Shown: positions 54,395 through 62,811, counted from the first letter of the stretch. The stretch: 64,000 nt of DNA from Nocardia harenae NBRC 108248 (GCF_001612885.1 NZ_BDBH01000002.1:579475-643474); one strand, 5' to 3'. The notes: generated by a model from the letters alone, not told the origin. Numbers and translations: made by a program.

Positions 54395-55309
54395 ATGAGC
54401 GTGCTCGACACGGCGGCGGACACCTGGGGGATCTCCGGGCCGGACTTTCTCGCGCTGTACATCCCGGTCGCGGTGGCTGCGGTGCTCGCCGCGTTCTGGC
54501 TGCGCCGCGGGGTGATGCGGCGGGACGAGGTGAAGCCGCGGCTGGAGCAGCCGGGCTCCGAGCTCAGCGCTCCGGAGCTCGGGTTGCTGATCGACGACAA
54601 CCGGCCGGTGCTCGCGGCGCTCGCGCTGCTGCGCGCGGAGAACCTGATCGGGTCGGACGGCACGCCCGCGCGGGCCATCACGGCGGCCGATCGGAGCCGG
54701 TTGGATCCGTTCACCGGCGCGGTCTACGACCGGATCGCGGCTGGTACGCCGGTCAAGGTCGCGGTGCTCGCCATGGCGGTGGCGCCGGATCTGAAGCTGC
54801 TGCGGGCCGGGCTGGCCGAGCGCGGTTACCTGCCGCACCCGGCGTTCCGGCGGGAGCTGCGGGACGCGGGGATGCCGGTGCTGATCGTGTGGCTGCTGGG
54901 GGCGGTGCGGTTGATCGCCGGGATCGCGAACGGGAACGGGGTCGGGTTCCTGGTGGTCCTGCTGATCGCGCTCGGGTTCGCCGGGTTCCTGGTGACGCGG
55001 GTGCCCCGGCTGACCGCGCTCGGGCGTACCGCCACCACGCAGGCCGTGATCGCCAATGGGTACCTGCGGCCGCAGAACTCGCCCTCCTACGAGACGTACG
55101 GGCTGCACACCGCCGCGCTCGGTGCCGCGCTCTTCGGTGGGGCGGCGCTGCTCACCTTCGATGCCGGGCTGGCGAGCGCGGCGGAGCCGCCATCATCCTC
55201 GGGCTGGGACAGCGGGGGGAGCAGCGGGGACAGTGGCAGTAGCTGCAGCAGCGGGAGTAGCTGCGGTGGCGGGGGAGGTTGCGGCGGAGGCGGCGGTTGC
55301 GGTGGATAG
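54395..55309 (+). CDS. TIGR04222-type membrane protein with Cys/Gly-rich tail, putative MNIO substrate
   Basis: 304 residues. A membrane helix near 21-36 is followed by a cytoplasmic domain matching TIGR04222 (SAPELGLLIDDNRPVLAALALLRAENLIG and DPFTGAVYDRIAAGTPVKVAVLAMAVAPDLKLLRAGLAERGYL), two further helices near 165-200 and a last segment near 240-258. The tail is Ser/Gly/Cys-only and has four cysteines spaced exactly six residues apart, the last two separated by GGGGG. Such tails look like precursor peptides of RiPP type. The DUF692/MNIO gene follows, which could modify the cysteines. ATG 54395 has GAGG 6 nt upstream. Confidence 0.8.
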   Translation: MSVLDTAADTWGISGPDFLALYIPVAVAAVLAAFWLRRGVMRRDEVKPRLEQPGSELSAPELGLLIDDNRPVLAALALLRAENLIGSDGTPARAITAADRSRLDPFTGAVYDRIAAGTPVKVAVLAMAVAPDLKLLRAGLAERGYLPHPAFRRELRDAGMPVLIVWLLGAVRLIAGIANGNGVGFLVVLLIALGFAGFLVTRVPRLTALGRTATTQAVIANGYLRPQNSPSYETYGLHTAALGAALFGGAALLTFDAGLASAAEPPSSSGWDSGGSSGDSGSSCSSGSSCGGGGGCGGGGGCGG

Positions 55310-55381
55310 TTCGCCGCGGGCCGGAAGCCGGGCGAATTGTCGGTCGCGCGTGCGGTGGGTTTGCCGGTCCGGGGCGGGGCG

Positions 55382-56236
55382 GTGAATTCACCGCTGCCGG
55401 GGCGGGCACTCGGGATCGGGTGGCGGCCGGAGATCTGCGGGGTCGTCGCCGGGCTGCCGGGGCTCGGGTTCTGCGAGGTGATCGCGGAGACGGTGGCGCA
55501 CGGGGTGCCGGACGAGCTCGCCGCGCTGCGTGACCGCGGTGTCCCGGTGGTGCCGCACGGGGTCTCGCTCTCGCTCGGCGGTGCGGAGCCGGTCAGTCCG
55601 GAGCGGGTGGCGCACCTGGCGCACAGTGCGCGGGCGCTGAATGCGCCGCTGGCCAGCGAACACGTGGCGTTCGTCCGCGCGGGCGGGCTCGAGGCGGGCC
55701 ACCTGCTGCCGGTGCCACGGACGCGGGCGGCACTCGACGCACTCGCGGCGAATATCGCGCGCACCACCGCCGAGCTGCCGGTTCCGCTGGCAATGGAGAA
55801 CATCACCAGCCACTTCGACTGGCCGGAGGACGAACTCGCCGAGTCGGAGTTCCTCACCGAACTCGTCGAGCGCACCGGTGTCCACCTGCTGCTCGATATC
55901 GCCAATGTGTACGCCAATGCCCGCAGTCGCGGCCGCGACCCGGGTACCGAGCTGCGCCGGTTGCCCGCCGAGCGGATCGCCTACTGCCACATCGCCGGTG
56001 GGTACGAGGTGGATGGGCGCTACCACGACACGCACACCGCCGCCGTCGCGGAGGCGGTACTCGAGCTGGTCGGCGAGTTCGCCGCCGACCGCGACGTTCC
56101 GCTCATGCTGGAACGGGACGGCAACTACCCGCCCGCGGCGGAGTTGCTCGCCGAGTTGGACGCCATCGCCGATGTCACCCGGCGGGAGCGGATCACCGGC
56201 GGTTCGGAGGTGGGGGTAGGCGGTGCGGCGGCGTGA
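55382..56236 (+). CDS. DUF692/MNIO multinuclear non-heme iron oxidase
   Basis: 284 residues of the MbnB-like TIM barrel. Family landmarks with metal-binding residues: VVPHGVSLSLGG, LASEHVAFVR, LAMENITSHF, LLLDIANVYANA, YCHIAGGYEVDGRYHDTHTAAVAEAV and MLERDGNYP. MNIO enzymes bind two or three irons and modify cysteines in precursor peptides, as in methanobactin synthesis. Here the likely substrate is the Cys-rich tail of the membrane protein encoded upstream. The GTG at 55382 gives VNSPLPGRALGIGWRPE; a TTG at 55337 or GTG at 55355 are alternatives. The stop overlaps the partner gene (GTGA). Confidence 0.87.
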   Translation: MNSPLPGRALGIGWRPEICGVVAGLPGLGFCEVIAETVAHGVPDELAALRDRGVPVVPHGVSLSLGGAEPVSPERVAHLAHSARALNAPLASEHVAFVRAGGLEAGHLLPVPRTRAALDALAANIARTTAELPVPLAMENITSHFDWPEDELAESEFLTELVERTGVHLLLDIANVYANARSRGRDPGTELRRLPAERIAYCHIAGGYEVDGRYHDTHTAAVAEAVLELVGEFAADRDVPLMLERDGNYPPAAELLAELDAIADVTRRERITGGSEVGVGGAAA

Positions 56237-56565
56237 CTCCGGATGCCGCGGCCCCGGACGGCGCGCACCCCACCGACCTCGCCACCCGCCAGGCCGACCT
56301 GATCCGCGCCCTGGTCGCCAACGGCCCCACCCCACCGGGCTTCACCCCGGACGACCTCACCCCCACCGCCACCGCCCTGCTCCGCAAACGCGCGGGCCTG
56401 GTAGCCAAGCGCTACCCCCTGCTCGCCCAGCAGGCAGGCCCCGACTTCCCGGACAAATTCATCACCTGGGCCAAGGGCCGCCCCTCCACCTCGGTGGCCG
56501 ACGACGCCGCGGCCTTCGCCGCAGCCAACGGCCTCCACCAGAAGCGCGGCTGGTTCCGCCGCTGA
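56233..56565 (+). CDS. SCO6045-like partner protein of the MNIO enzyme
   Basis: 110 residues of the small helical family that in Streptomyces SCO6045 is fused to the C-terminus of a DUF692 protein. Key segments: RQADLIRALVANGPTPPGFTPDDLTPTATALLRKRAGLVAKRYPLLAQ and FITWAKGRPSTSVADDAAAFAAAN. Here it is a separate gene, coupled to the MNIO gene by GTGA. By analogy with the partner protein in other MNIO systems it probably presents the substrate to the enzyme. Confidence 0.75.
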   Translation: MTPDAAAPDGAHPTDLATRQADLIRALVANGPTPPGFTPDDLTPTATALLRKRAGLVAKRYPLLAQQAGPDFPDKFITWAKGRPSTSVADDAAAFAAANGLHQKRGWFRR

Positions 56566-56569
56566 ACCC

Positions 56570-57601
56570 TCAGTGCGGAATCCGCATGGCGCGCAACACC
56601 GCCCGCCCCGCCTCCGGGTCTCCGACCGCGATCCGCGCGCTCCCATCCGGATAACACCGCGCCTTGACCCCCCGCCGCCGCAGCGCATTCGCCGCTCCCG
56701 GCCCCGGCAGATACAGGAAATTGGCGTGACTCTCCGGCACCTCGACTCCCATCGAGTACAGCGAAGCCCGCAGCAGATCCCGCTCCTCGGTGATCCGCCG
56801 GACCCGCACCCGCAGCTCGTCGGCAGCGGCGTACGAGGCGGCGACGGCGGCCCCGGCGGTGGCGCCGATCCCGAACGGAAGCTGCTGCGTGCGCACCCGC
56901 CGTGCCAGCTCGATATCGCCGACGGCGTACCCGATCCGCAGCCCGGCCAGCCCGTACGCCTTGGAAAAGGTCCGCAGCACGAGCAGATTCCGGTACTTCG
57001 CGATGAGGTGGTGCAGATCGGGCCGATCCGCCCGATCCAGGAACTCGATATACGCCTCGTCCAGCAGCACCGTCACCCGCCCCGGCACCCGAGCAAGCAG
57101 CGCATCCAGCTCGGCCAGCGGAAGCACCGTCCCGGTGGGGTTGTGCGGGCGGCACACCACAAGCAACCGCGTGTGCCGGTCGATCGCCCGCCGCAGGGCG
57201 CGAACATCCTGCCCACCGCGGGAATCCAGCGGCACCGGCACTGCCCGCACCCCGGCCATCTCGGCCATGATCGGATACCCGTCGAAGGTGGGCGCGGCGA
57301 ACACCATGCTCCGCCCCGGCTCCACCACGGTGCGGATCACCTGCATGGCGACACCGGTCGCCCCCGCCCCGACCACCACCTGGTCGGGATGCACCCGCAG
57401 TTCCCTGGCAATGAGCGCGGGCAACTTCTCCGGCAGGAACTCCGGGTACCGATTGGCCCCGGCCAGCTCCCGGTGCACCGCTTCCAGTACCGAGGGCAGC
57501 GGCGGGAACGGGTTCTCGCTCAGGCTCAGGTCGAAGCGGCGGACCCCGCTCGAGGTGCCGTCGCGCGGCGTGGTGTCGCTGGGGTACACCCGGACGCTCA
57601 C
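56570..57601 (-). CDS. HisC-like PLP aminotransferase
   Basis: 343 residues, class I/II fold of the histidinol-phosphate aminotransferase type: SENPFPPLPSVLEAVHRELAGANRYPE, RPHNPTGTV, the pyridoxal lysine Lys214 in RTFSKAYGLAGLRIGYA, and a late R in SARIAVGD. It lies at the end of a four-gene operon with a KAS III-like enzyme, so its substrate is more likely a keto compound made by that pathway than histidinol phosphate. The GTG start overlaps the KAS III stop (GTGA). It is convergent with the MNIO partner gene, 4 bp apart. Confidence 0.87.
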   Translation of the reverse strand: MSVRVYPSDTTPRDGTSSGVRRFDLSLSENPFPPLPSVLEAVHRELAGANRYPEFLPEKLPALIARELRVHPDQVVVGAGATGVAMQVIRTVVEPGRSMVFAAPTFDGYPIMAEMAGVRAVPVPLDSRGGQDVRALRRAIDRHTRLLVVCRPHNPTGTVLPLAELDALLARVPGRVTVLLDEAYIEFLDRADRPDLHHLIAKYRNLLVLRTFSKAYGLAGLRIGYAVGDIELARRVRTQQLPFGIGATAGAAVAASYAAADELRVRVRRITEERDLLRASLYSMGVEVPESHANFLYLPGPGAANALRRRGVKARCYPDGSARIAVGDPEAGRAVLRAMRIPH

Positions 57602-58611
57602 CGCGCCGCACCCCAGCGCACGGCGGCGGCGGCCGCGAAATCGCCCGCGTGCGCGAAGGCGGAGAGCAGCACCGTCGACCCGTTGCGCAGCCGGCCCGCC
57701 CGGTTCTCCTGGTCCAGCGTCACCGGGATGCCCGCCGCGAAGAGGTTGCCGCAGCGGTCGAAGGTGTCCGGGTGCCGCTCGGCCGGGAGTTCCAGCGCGT
57801 CGTGCCAGTTGCGCAGGAAGAGCCGGTTCGGCTGGTTGGTGACGAGGGTGTCGACCTCGCTGCTCTTGGTGCCGATCCGATCGCAGACCGCGAACGCCAC
57901 CTCCGGCACCAGCCGATTGCCGCGGGCGAGCACCGCGGCCACCTTGGACTCGGAGAAGCGCACGCAGGCCTGCCCGTCGCCGGGCTCCCAGTAGCGGCGC
58001 TCGCTGCCGGTGGAGAAGGCCATGTCGCCCGCGTACTCCGGGTAGGTGCGGCACTCGGTCTCCAGGATCGGCGCGCTGTCGTCCAGGACGAGCAGCCCGA
58101 CCCCGCAGCCGTCGCCCGGCACCGGCGCCTGCGGCATGCCGCGGATCTCGGACTGGGTGAAGACCGGCCCCGCGCAGTTCTGCGCCGCCGCGATCAGCGC
58201 GGTGCGGCCGCCGCAGGCCCGCAGCAGGTTCGCGGCCAGCGCCATCATGTGGATGAAGGCCGCGCACCCGCCGTTGTGCACGTCGAGCACGTGCTCCGGG
58301 CGCGCACCCAGCCTGCGGGCGACCTCGGGGCCCGCGCCGAGCACCGGGTTGTCCGGTAGCTGGGTGTGCGTGAGCAGCACGTCGACATTGCTGATCAGAT
58401 CGCGTCCGTGCCGCTCGATCAACGGCGCGGTGGCGCGCTCGATCATGTCCACCGCCGTCTCGCCGGGCGCGATGTGGTGCCGGGCGGCGGGCGCTCGGAA
58501 CATGACGTTGCGCGCCTGCCGCTCGGAGCGCGAGTACCGCGTGAAGTACTCGGTGCCGACCGGGTCGCCGGGCAGGTAGGAGGCGACGTCGACCAGGCTG
58601 ACCGTGCTCAT
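57598..58611 (-). CDS. KAS III-like condensing enzyme with altered active site
   Basis: 337 residues of the thiolase-fold beta-ketoacyl-ACP synthase III family. The nucleophile Cys116 (VHNGGCAAFIH) and the late Asn289 (RCGNLFAAGIPVTL) are present, but the usual histidine motif HQAN is replaced by NQPN (259-262). Without this His, decarboxylative condensation is unlikely; acyl transfer or a different C-C bond step is possible. It is coupled by ATGA to the SRPBCC gene and by GTGA to the aminotransferase gene. Confidence 0.87.
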   Translation of the reverse strand: MSTVSLVDVASYLPGDPVGTEYFTRYSRSERQARNVMFRAPAARHHIAPGETAVDMIERATAPLIERHGRDLISNVDVLLTHTQLPDNPVLGAGPEVARRLGARPEHVLDVHNGGCAAFIHMMALAANLLRACGGRTALIAAAQNCAGPVFTQSEIRGMPQAPVPGDGCGVGLLVLDDSAPILETECRTYPEYAGDMAFSTGSERRYWEPGDGQACVRFSESKVAAVLARGNRLVPEVAFAVCDRIGTKSSEVDTLVTNQPNRLFLRNWHDALELPAERHPDTFDRCGNLFAAGIPVTLDQENRAGRLRNGSTVLLSAFAHAGDFAAAAAVRWGAAR

Positions 58612-59252
58612 CGCATCCACTCCGGGGTCAGCGGCAGGCCATTGGCCGCCCGGTATTCGCAGATGGCCTTGAGGTTGTCCAGCTCCAGCTGGTGGCCGGG
58701 GCCGAAGAGCGGCCAGAAGTCGCCGACCCAGGACTCCCTGCCCTCCGGAGCCTTCTCCGGGAACGGGTTCTTCTCGTAGAACGGGTGGTGGCAGTTGGTC
58801 CAGAGCACCACCGAGCCGGGCCGGTCGAACACCACCTGCGCGTCGACCACCCGCATGAGGTAGATCATCCACAGGTGTTCGCCCTGGTCCCAGGCGCAGT
58901 GGTAGTCGACGGTCATGGAGTCCGGGTAGGCGACGGTGCGGGTGTAGATGGGAGTGTCCTCGCCGAGCCGGTCGTACGCCTCCCACAGCCCCGGCTCGTC
59001 GGTCTCGGCGAACCCGCGCAGGCTGTAGGTCCACTCGGACAGCGACTGGGTGTGCGCGAGGTACTCGTACACCTCGCGCGGGGGCGCGTCGATCACGATC
59101 TGCACCGGGCAGTACTCGCCGAACACCTCCTCGTGCGGGTACACCGAGCGCAGCCGCTCGAGGATGACGGGGAGCGTCGCGTCGCGGTCGGAGTTCTCGA
59201 TGCGCAGGACGCCGGGGACGACGGGGACGGGGATATCGCTGAGAGCGGTCAC
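58608..59252 (-). CDS. SRPBCC-fold protein (cyclase/lipid-transfer type)
   Basis: 214 residues. IVIDAPPREVYEYLAHTQSLSEWTYSLRGF is the START/Bet v1-type opening, and the rest (YTRTVAYPDSMTVDYHCAWDQGEHLWMIYLMRVVDAQVVFDRPGSVVLWTNCHHPF) fits an aromatase/cyclase-like cavity protein. It probably binds or cyclises the product of the neighbouring enzymes. The GTG at 59252 overlaps the stop of the TPP enzyme (GTGA). Confidence 0.8.
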   Translation of the reverse strand: MTALSDIPVPVVPGVLRIENSDRDATLPVILERLRSVYPHEEVFGEYCPVQIVIDAPPREVYEYLAHTQSLSEWTYSLRGFAETDEPGLWEAYDRLGEDTPIYTRTVAYPDSMTVDYHCAWDQGEHLWMIYLMRVVDAQVVFDRPGSVVLWTNCHHPFYEKNPFPEKAPEGRESWVGDFWPLFGPGHQLELDNLKAICEYRAANGLPLTPEWMR

Positions 59253-61075
59253 GGGGTACTCCTGGAGGGGTTGGCGGAGAGAAAGGGCAGGAATGGGGGG
59301 ATCTCGTCGGGGTCGCAGGTCACGGCGACGAACGAGGGGCCTTCGGTGTCGAATGCCGCGGGGAGCGCGGTGGGCAGGTCGGCGTCGGTGCGGACCGACC
59401 ACGCGGGCAGGCCGGGGAACATCGCGGCCATGCCGTCACCGAGCTCCGCGGGGCGGAATCGGTTGAAGCTGTACCGGTCGCCGTAGTAGATCTGCTCTCG
59501 GGTGAGGCACATGGCGTGCGCGCTGTTGTCGAGGACGATCACGGTGAGGGGGAGCTCGAGCTGCACGGCGGTGTGGAACTCCATGCCGTGCATGTAGAAA
59601 GCGCCGTCGCCGGCGATCACGACGGTGCGTCTGCCGCGGGCGAGGCAGGCGCCGATGGCGGCGCCGAAGGCGTAGCCCATGCCGCCCATGCCCAAGGCCA
59701 CGACGAAGCGGCCGTCCCGCGGGACTCGCAGGTGGTGGACGACGGAGGCGCCGGTATTGCCCGCGTCGGCGAAGACGTCGCTGCCCGGGGGGAGGGCGGC
59801 GGTGACGGCGTCGACGACGGCGCGGTAGCGGAGGCCGGGGCCGGTGGATTCCGGGACCGGGAGGCGGGTCGGGGTGCCGTCACTCCCCGAGGCGGACTCG
59901 TGAGCCGGCCCGCACGGGTCGCGGTGGCTGTTCGCAGCCGGTTGGCCTGGTCCTCGGCCTGCCGTGATCCGTGGCGACGCGTTCGTGGGCGGGCGGCTCG
60001 GTACCCGGTCCACCCCCCGCTCGATCGGCGGCGTTCCGTTCCTGGCCAACGGCGCGCGGATGGCCGCGGCGCACAACTCCGGCTCCAGCGCGTCGGCGAG
60101 GGTACCGAGCGTGTACCGCAGATCCGAGCTGTGCGCGTGCAGGGCACGCGGGTGCGGCTCGCTGTGCCCGATCGACAGCACCGGAACGCCGTCCAGCTCG
60201 AGCCCGGTCCGCGCCGGCCCGGGCAAGGTGGTGCCGACCAGCAGACACACACTCGCCCCCAGCAGCGCGTCCGGCAACTCCGGATGCCCCATGGTCCCCG
60301 CGACCCCGCGAAAACCCGGCGCACCCTGGTCGTAGACATCCTTGGCGTCCGGCGCGACCCCGACCGCCGCACCGAGCAACCCGGTCAGCCGGGCCAGCTC
60401 CGCCCTGGCATCGTCCATCCCGACCTGCGCGCCTGCCAGCACCAGCACCCCACCGGCCACCCGCGCGGCGGCGAGCAGCGACCGCACCTCGGCCAGCCGA
60501 GCCGTATCGTGCCGAGGCACAGCGGCAGGCGGCGTCCACGCCGGAAGCTCGATCACCTCCTGCTGAATATCTTTGGGCAGCAACAGCGCCGCAGGCAGCC
60601 CACGCCGCAGCGCGAGCGCGGCGCCGTCCAGGTGCCCCGGCAATTCGGCCCCGCCCCGCACCCGCGCGCAGTACCCGGTGATCGTGGCGAAGAGGGCCTC
60701 CGCGTCGATGGTCCCGGCCAGCCCGCTGGTGTCCTGGAAGGCGCCGTTCCCCTCCCCGGCCCGCGGCGGCTGCCCGATGAGCGCCAGCACCGGAACCCGC
60801 GAGGTGAACGATTCCGCAAGCCCGGGAACGAGATTCATCGCCCCACCCCCGGATGTCGCCGCGACCACACCGATCCCGGCGGAGGCCCGCGCGAACCCGT
60901 CCGCCATGGTGGCAGCGGAGAACTCGTGCTTGGCCACCACCGCCCGCACCGCGTCGCCGGCGGCGAAGACGGCATCGTAGATGTCCTCGATATTGGCGCC
61001 GTCCACGCCGAAGAGCTGGCGCGCTCCGAGCGCGGCGACGGCGCGGACCAGATGATCGGCCACTCGATCGGGCAC
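59249..61075 (-). CDS. thiamine-diphosphate enzyme, acetolactate synthase/decarboxylase type
   Basis: 608 residues with the three-domain plan: pyrimidine domain with activating Glu51 (AKHEFSAATMADGFARAS), central domain, and a PP domain with the metal/TPP motif AGDGAFYMHGMEFHTAVQLELPLTVIVLDN. An unusually long, low-complexity linker rich in Pro/Ser/Arg separates the central and PP domains. It probably decarboxylates a 2-keto acid and may join the aldehyde unit to another carbonyl. I chose the GTG at 61075 because GGAGGAGG lies about 10 nt upstream; the frame is open to 61204. First gene of the operon. Confidence 0.85.
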   Translation of the reverse strand: MPDRVADHLVRAVAALGARQLFGVDGANIEDIYDAVFAAGDAVRAVVAKHEFSAATMADGFARASAGIGVVAATSGGGAMNLVPGLAESFTSRVPVLALIGQPPRAGEGNGAFQDTSGLAGTIDAEALFATITGYCARVRGGAELPGHLDGAALALRRGLPAALLLPKDIQQEVIELPAWTPPAAVPRHDTARLAEVRSLLAAARVAGGVLVLAGAQVGMDDARAELARLTGLLGAAVGVAPDAKDVYDQGAPGFRGVAGTMGHPELPDALLGASVCLLVGTTLPGPARTGLELDGVPVLSIGHSEPHPRALHAHSSDLRYTLGTLADALEPELCAAAIRAPLARNGTPPIERGVDRVPSRPPTNASPRITAGRGPGQPAANSHRDPCGPAHESASGSDGTPTRLPVPESTGPGLRYRAVVDAVTAALPPGSDVFADAGNTGASVVHHLRVPRDGRFVVALGMGGMGYAFGAAIGACLARGRRTVVIAGDGAFYMHGMEFHTAVQLELPLTVIVLDNSAHAMCLTREQIYYGDRYSFNRFRPAELGDGMAAMFPGLPAWSVRTDADLPTALPAAFDTEGPSFVAVTCDPDEIPPFLPFLSANPSRSTP

Positions 61076-61236
61076 GGGTTCCACCTCCTCCGGGGGCCGA
61101 AGTGCAAGCCCACCTAGGTCATCGCGGACCATCCGCGCGGCGTTCACAGCCGCGCCCGATCGATCCTCGGAGAAGACACGGGGTGGCCCCCGCGACCGGT
61201 TCACGGGTCGCCGGAAATCCGGGGTTGCGTTCTACA

Positions 61237-61252
61237 TATACATCTACGTATA
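61237..61252. promoter_or_regulatory. operator-like inverted repeat before the EXLDI gene
   Basis: TATAC and GTATA flank 6 bp, and the segment contains ATACAT-CTA-CGTAT. It lies 10 bp before the EXLDI start in an AT-rich patch. A related site, ATACAT-T-CGTAT, is at 61831-61842. Confidence 0.5.
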
Positions 61253-61261
61253 GTCATTTGC

Positions 61262-61777
61262 ATGCCCAACAAGACGATCTACGTGGCGGACACCGACCTT
61301 CCGCTCTTCCAGCGGGCGCAGGAACTGGTCGGCGGCAACCTCTCCGGTGCCGTCACCACGGCGCTGCGCCGCTTCATCGAGCTGGAGGAGGGGCGGCTGG
61401 AGGGCTTCGAGGAGATCGTGCTCCGGGTCGGGCACAACGGCGCGCGGCAGGTCCGGTTCTCCGGCGTGCTGCTCGGCGAGGTGAGCGACATGGACGACGA
61501 GCGGGCGCTGCACGTGCGGGTATACCGCAGCCGCAAGGGCAAATTCGTCGCGCACACCCGCTACAGCGACTGGAACGAGTACCCCACCGAGACCGGCTCG
61601 CTGCGCGACTGGAAGAGCTGGCGCCGCATGCTCGGCATCGGCGAAATGGACTGGGGCGATTTCCGCATGGAGATCGTCGACGACTACCCCGAACTGAAGG
61701 GCAAGATCCCGGACAAGCTCTACGAGCGCATCGCGGATATCGCCGGTCACCCCCAGGTGGAGGACCTCGACATCTGA
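61262..61777 (+). CDS. EXLDI-family protein
   Basis: 171 residues. The C-terminus ends in EDLDI, the motif that names the family, with the conserved block VYRSRKGKFVAHTRYSDW before it. The N-terminus (NKTIYVADTDLPLFQRAQELVGGNLSGAVTTALRRFIELEEG) looks like a ribbon-helix-helix DNA-binding module. The genes are usually next to DrrAB-type ABC transporters, as here, and the protein is probably their regulator. ATG 61262 is inside the operator-containing promoter. Confidence 0.85.
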   Translation: MPNKTIYVADTDLPLFQRAQELVGGNLSGAVTTALRRFIELEEGRLEGFEEIVLRVGHNGARQVRFSGVLLGEVSDMDDERALHVRVYRSRKGKFVAHTRYSDWNEYPTETGSLRDWKSWRRMLGIGEMDWGDFRMEIVDDYPELKGKIPDKLYERIADIAGHPQVEDLDI

Positions 61778-61830
61778 CCCCGTAACACACCGAATCTCCG
61801 CCCCCGGGGGGCGGTGTGGCTAAACCATGC

Positions 61831-61842
61831 ATACATTCGTAT
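61831..61842. promoter_or_regulatory. second operator-like site before the ABC ATPase gene
   Basis: ATACATTCGTAT is an imperfect palindrome (ATAC/GTAT) that shares ATACAT and CGTAT with the site at 61237, 22 bp before the ABC ATPase start. Confidence 0.45.
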
Positions 61843-61863
61843 CTATTGATGAAAGGAACCGCC

Positions 61864-62811
61864 ATGTCATCGGCGATTACCGTGCGCGGCCTGCGCAAGT
61901 CCTACGGCGAGCAGACCGTGCTCGACGGCATCGACCTCTCCGTACCGGAGGGCACCATCTTCTCCCTGCTCGGCCCGAACGGCGCAGGCAAGACCACCAC
62001 GGTGCAGATCCTCAGCACCCTGATCGACGCCGATGACGGCACCGTCCAGGTGGCCGGGCACGATGTCGCCACCGAGCGCACCGCCGTGCGCGGCGCCATC
62101 GGCGTCACCGGGCAGTTCTCGGCCGTCGACGAGCTGCTCACCGGCCGGGAGAACCTGCTGCTCATGGCCGATCTGCACCACCTGCCCCGGGCCGAGGGGC
62201 GGCGGCTCGCGGACGAACTGCTTGCCCGATTCGACCTGGTCGAGGCAGCCGGCCGCACCGCGGCCACCTACTCCGGCGGCATGACCCGCCGCCTCGACCT
62301 GGCCATGACCCTGGTCGGCGCCCCGCGCATCATCTTCCTGGACGAGCCGACCACCGGCCTCGACCCGCGCAGCCGCCGCTCCATGTGGCAGATCATCCGC
62401 TCCCTGGTCGACGACGACGGCGTCACCGTCTTCCTGACCACGCAGTACCTGGAGGAGGCGGACGAGCTCGCCGACCGGATCGCCGTGCTCGACCACGGCC
62501 GGATCGTCGCCGAGGGCACCGCCGCCGAGCTCAAGCGGCTGGTGCCGGGCGGCCACATCCGCCTCCGCTTCGCCGACGCCATTGCGCTGGACCGGGCCGT
62601 CGCCGTCCTCGACTCCGCGCAGATCGTCGGCGAGGAATTCACCCTCGCGGTCCCGAGCGACGGCGGCGTCGCCGCCCTGCGCGCCATCCTCGACCGCCTC
62701 GACCTGCACGACCTCGAACCCTCCGGCCTCGCCGTACACACCCCCAACCTGGACGACGTGTTCCTCACCCTCACCGGACACGCCACCGATTCGAAGGAGA
62801 CCGTCCGATGA
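61864..62811 (+). CDS. DrrA-type ABC exporter ATPase
   Basis: 315 residues: Walker A GPNGAGKTT, signature YSGGMTRRLDLAM, Walker B IIFLDEPTTGLD and the switch His replaced by Gln in LTTQYLEEADELADR, as is normal for DrrA-type ATPases. The C-terminal 90 residues match the family's regulatory tail (LDDVFLTLTGHATD). ATG 61864 has GAAAGGAA about 7 nt upstream. The permease gene overlaps by ATGA. Substrate not identifiable; drug or lipid export is typical of the family. Confidence 0.92.
   Translation: MSSAITVRGLRKSYGEQTVLDGIDLSVPEGTIFSLLGPNGAGKTTTVQILSTLIDADDGTVQVAGHDVATERTAVRGAIGVTGQFSAVDELLTGRENLLLMADLHHLPRAEGRRLADELLARFDLVEAAGRTAATYSGGMTRRLDLAMTLVGAPRIIFLDEPTTGLDPRSRRSMWQIIRSLVDDDGVTVFLTTQYLEEADELADRIAVLDHGRIVAEGTAAELKRLVPGGHIRLRFADAIALDRAVAVLDSAQIVGEEFTLAVPSDGGVAALRAILDRLDLHDLEPSGLAVHTPNLDDVFLTLTGHATDSKETVR

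Noticed and set aside
59249..61204. Longer N-terminus for the TPP enzyme from 61204
   Set aside because: GGAGGAGG sits just upstream of the GTG at 61075, and the extra 43 residues do not fit the family.
61798..61814. CCGCCCCC/GGGGGCGG self-complementary sequence between the EXLDI and ABC genes as a terminator
   Set aside because: There is essentially no loop, so a stable hairpin is doubtful.
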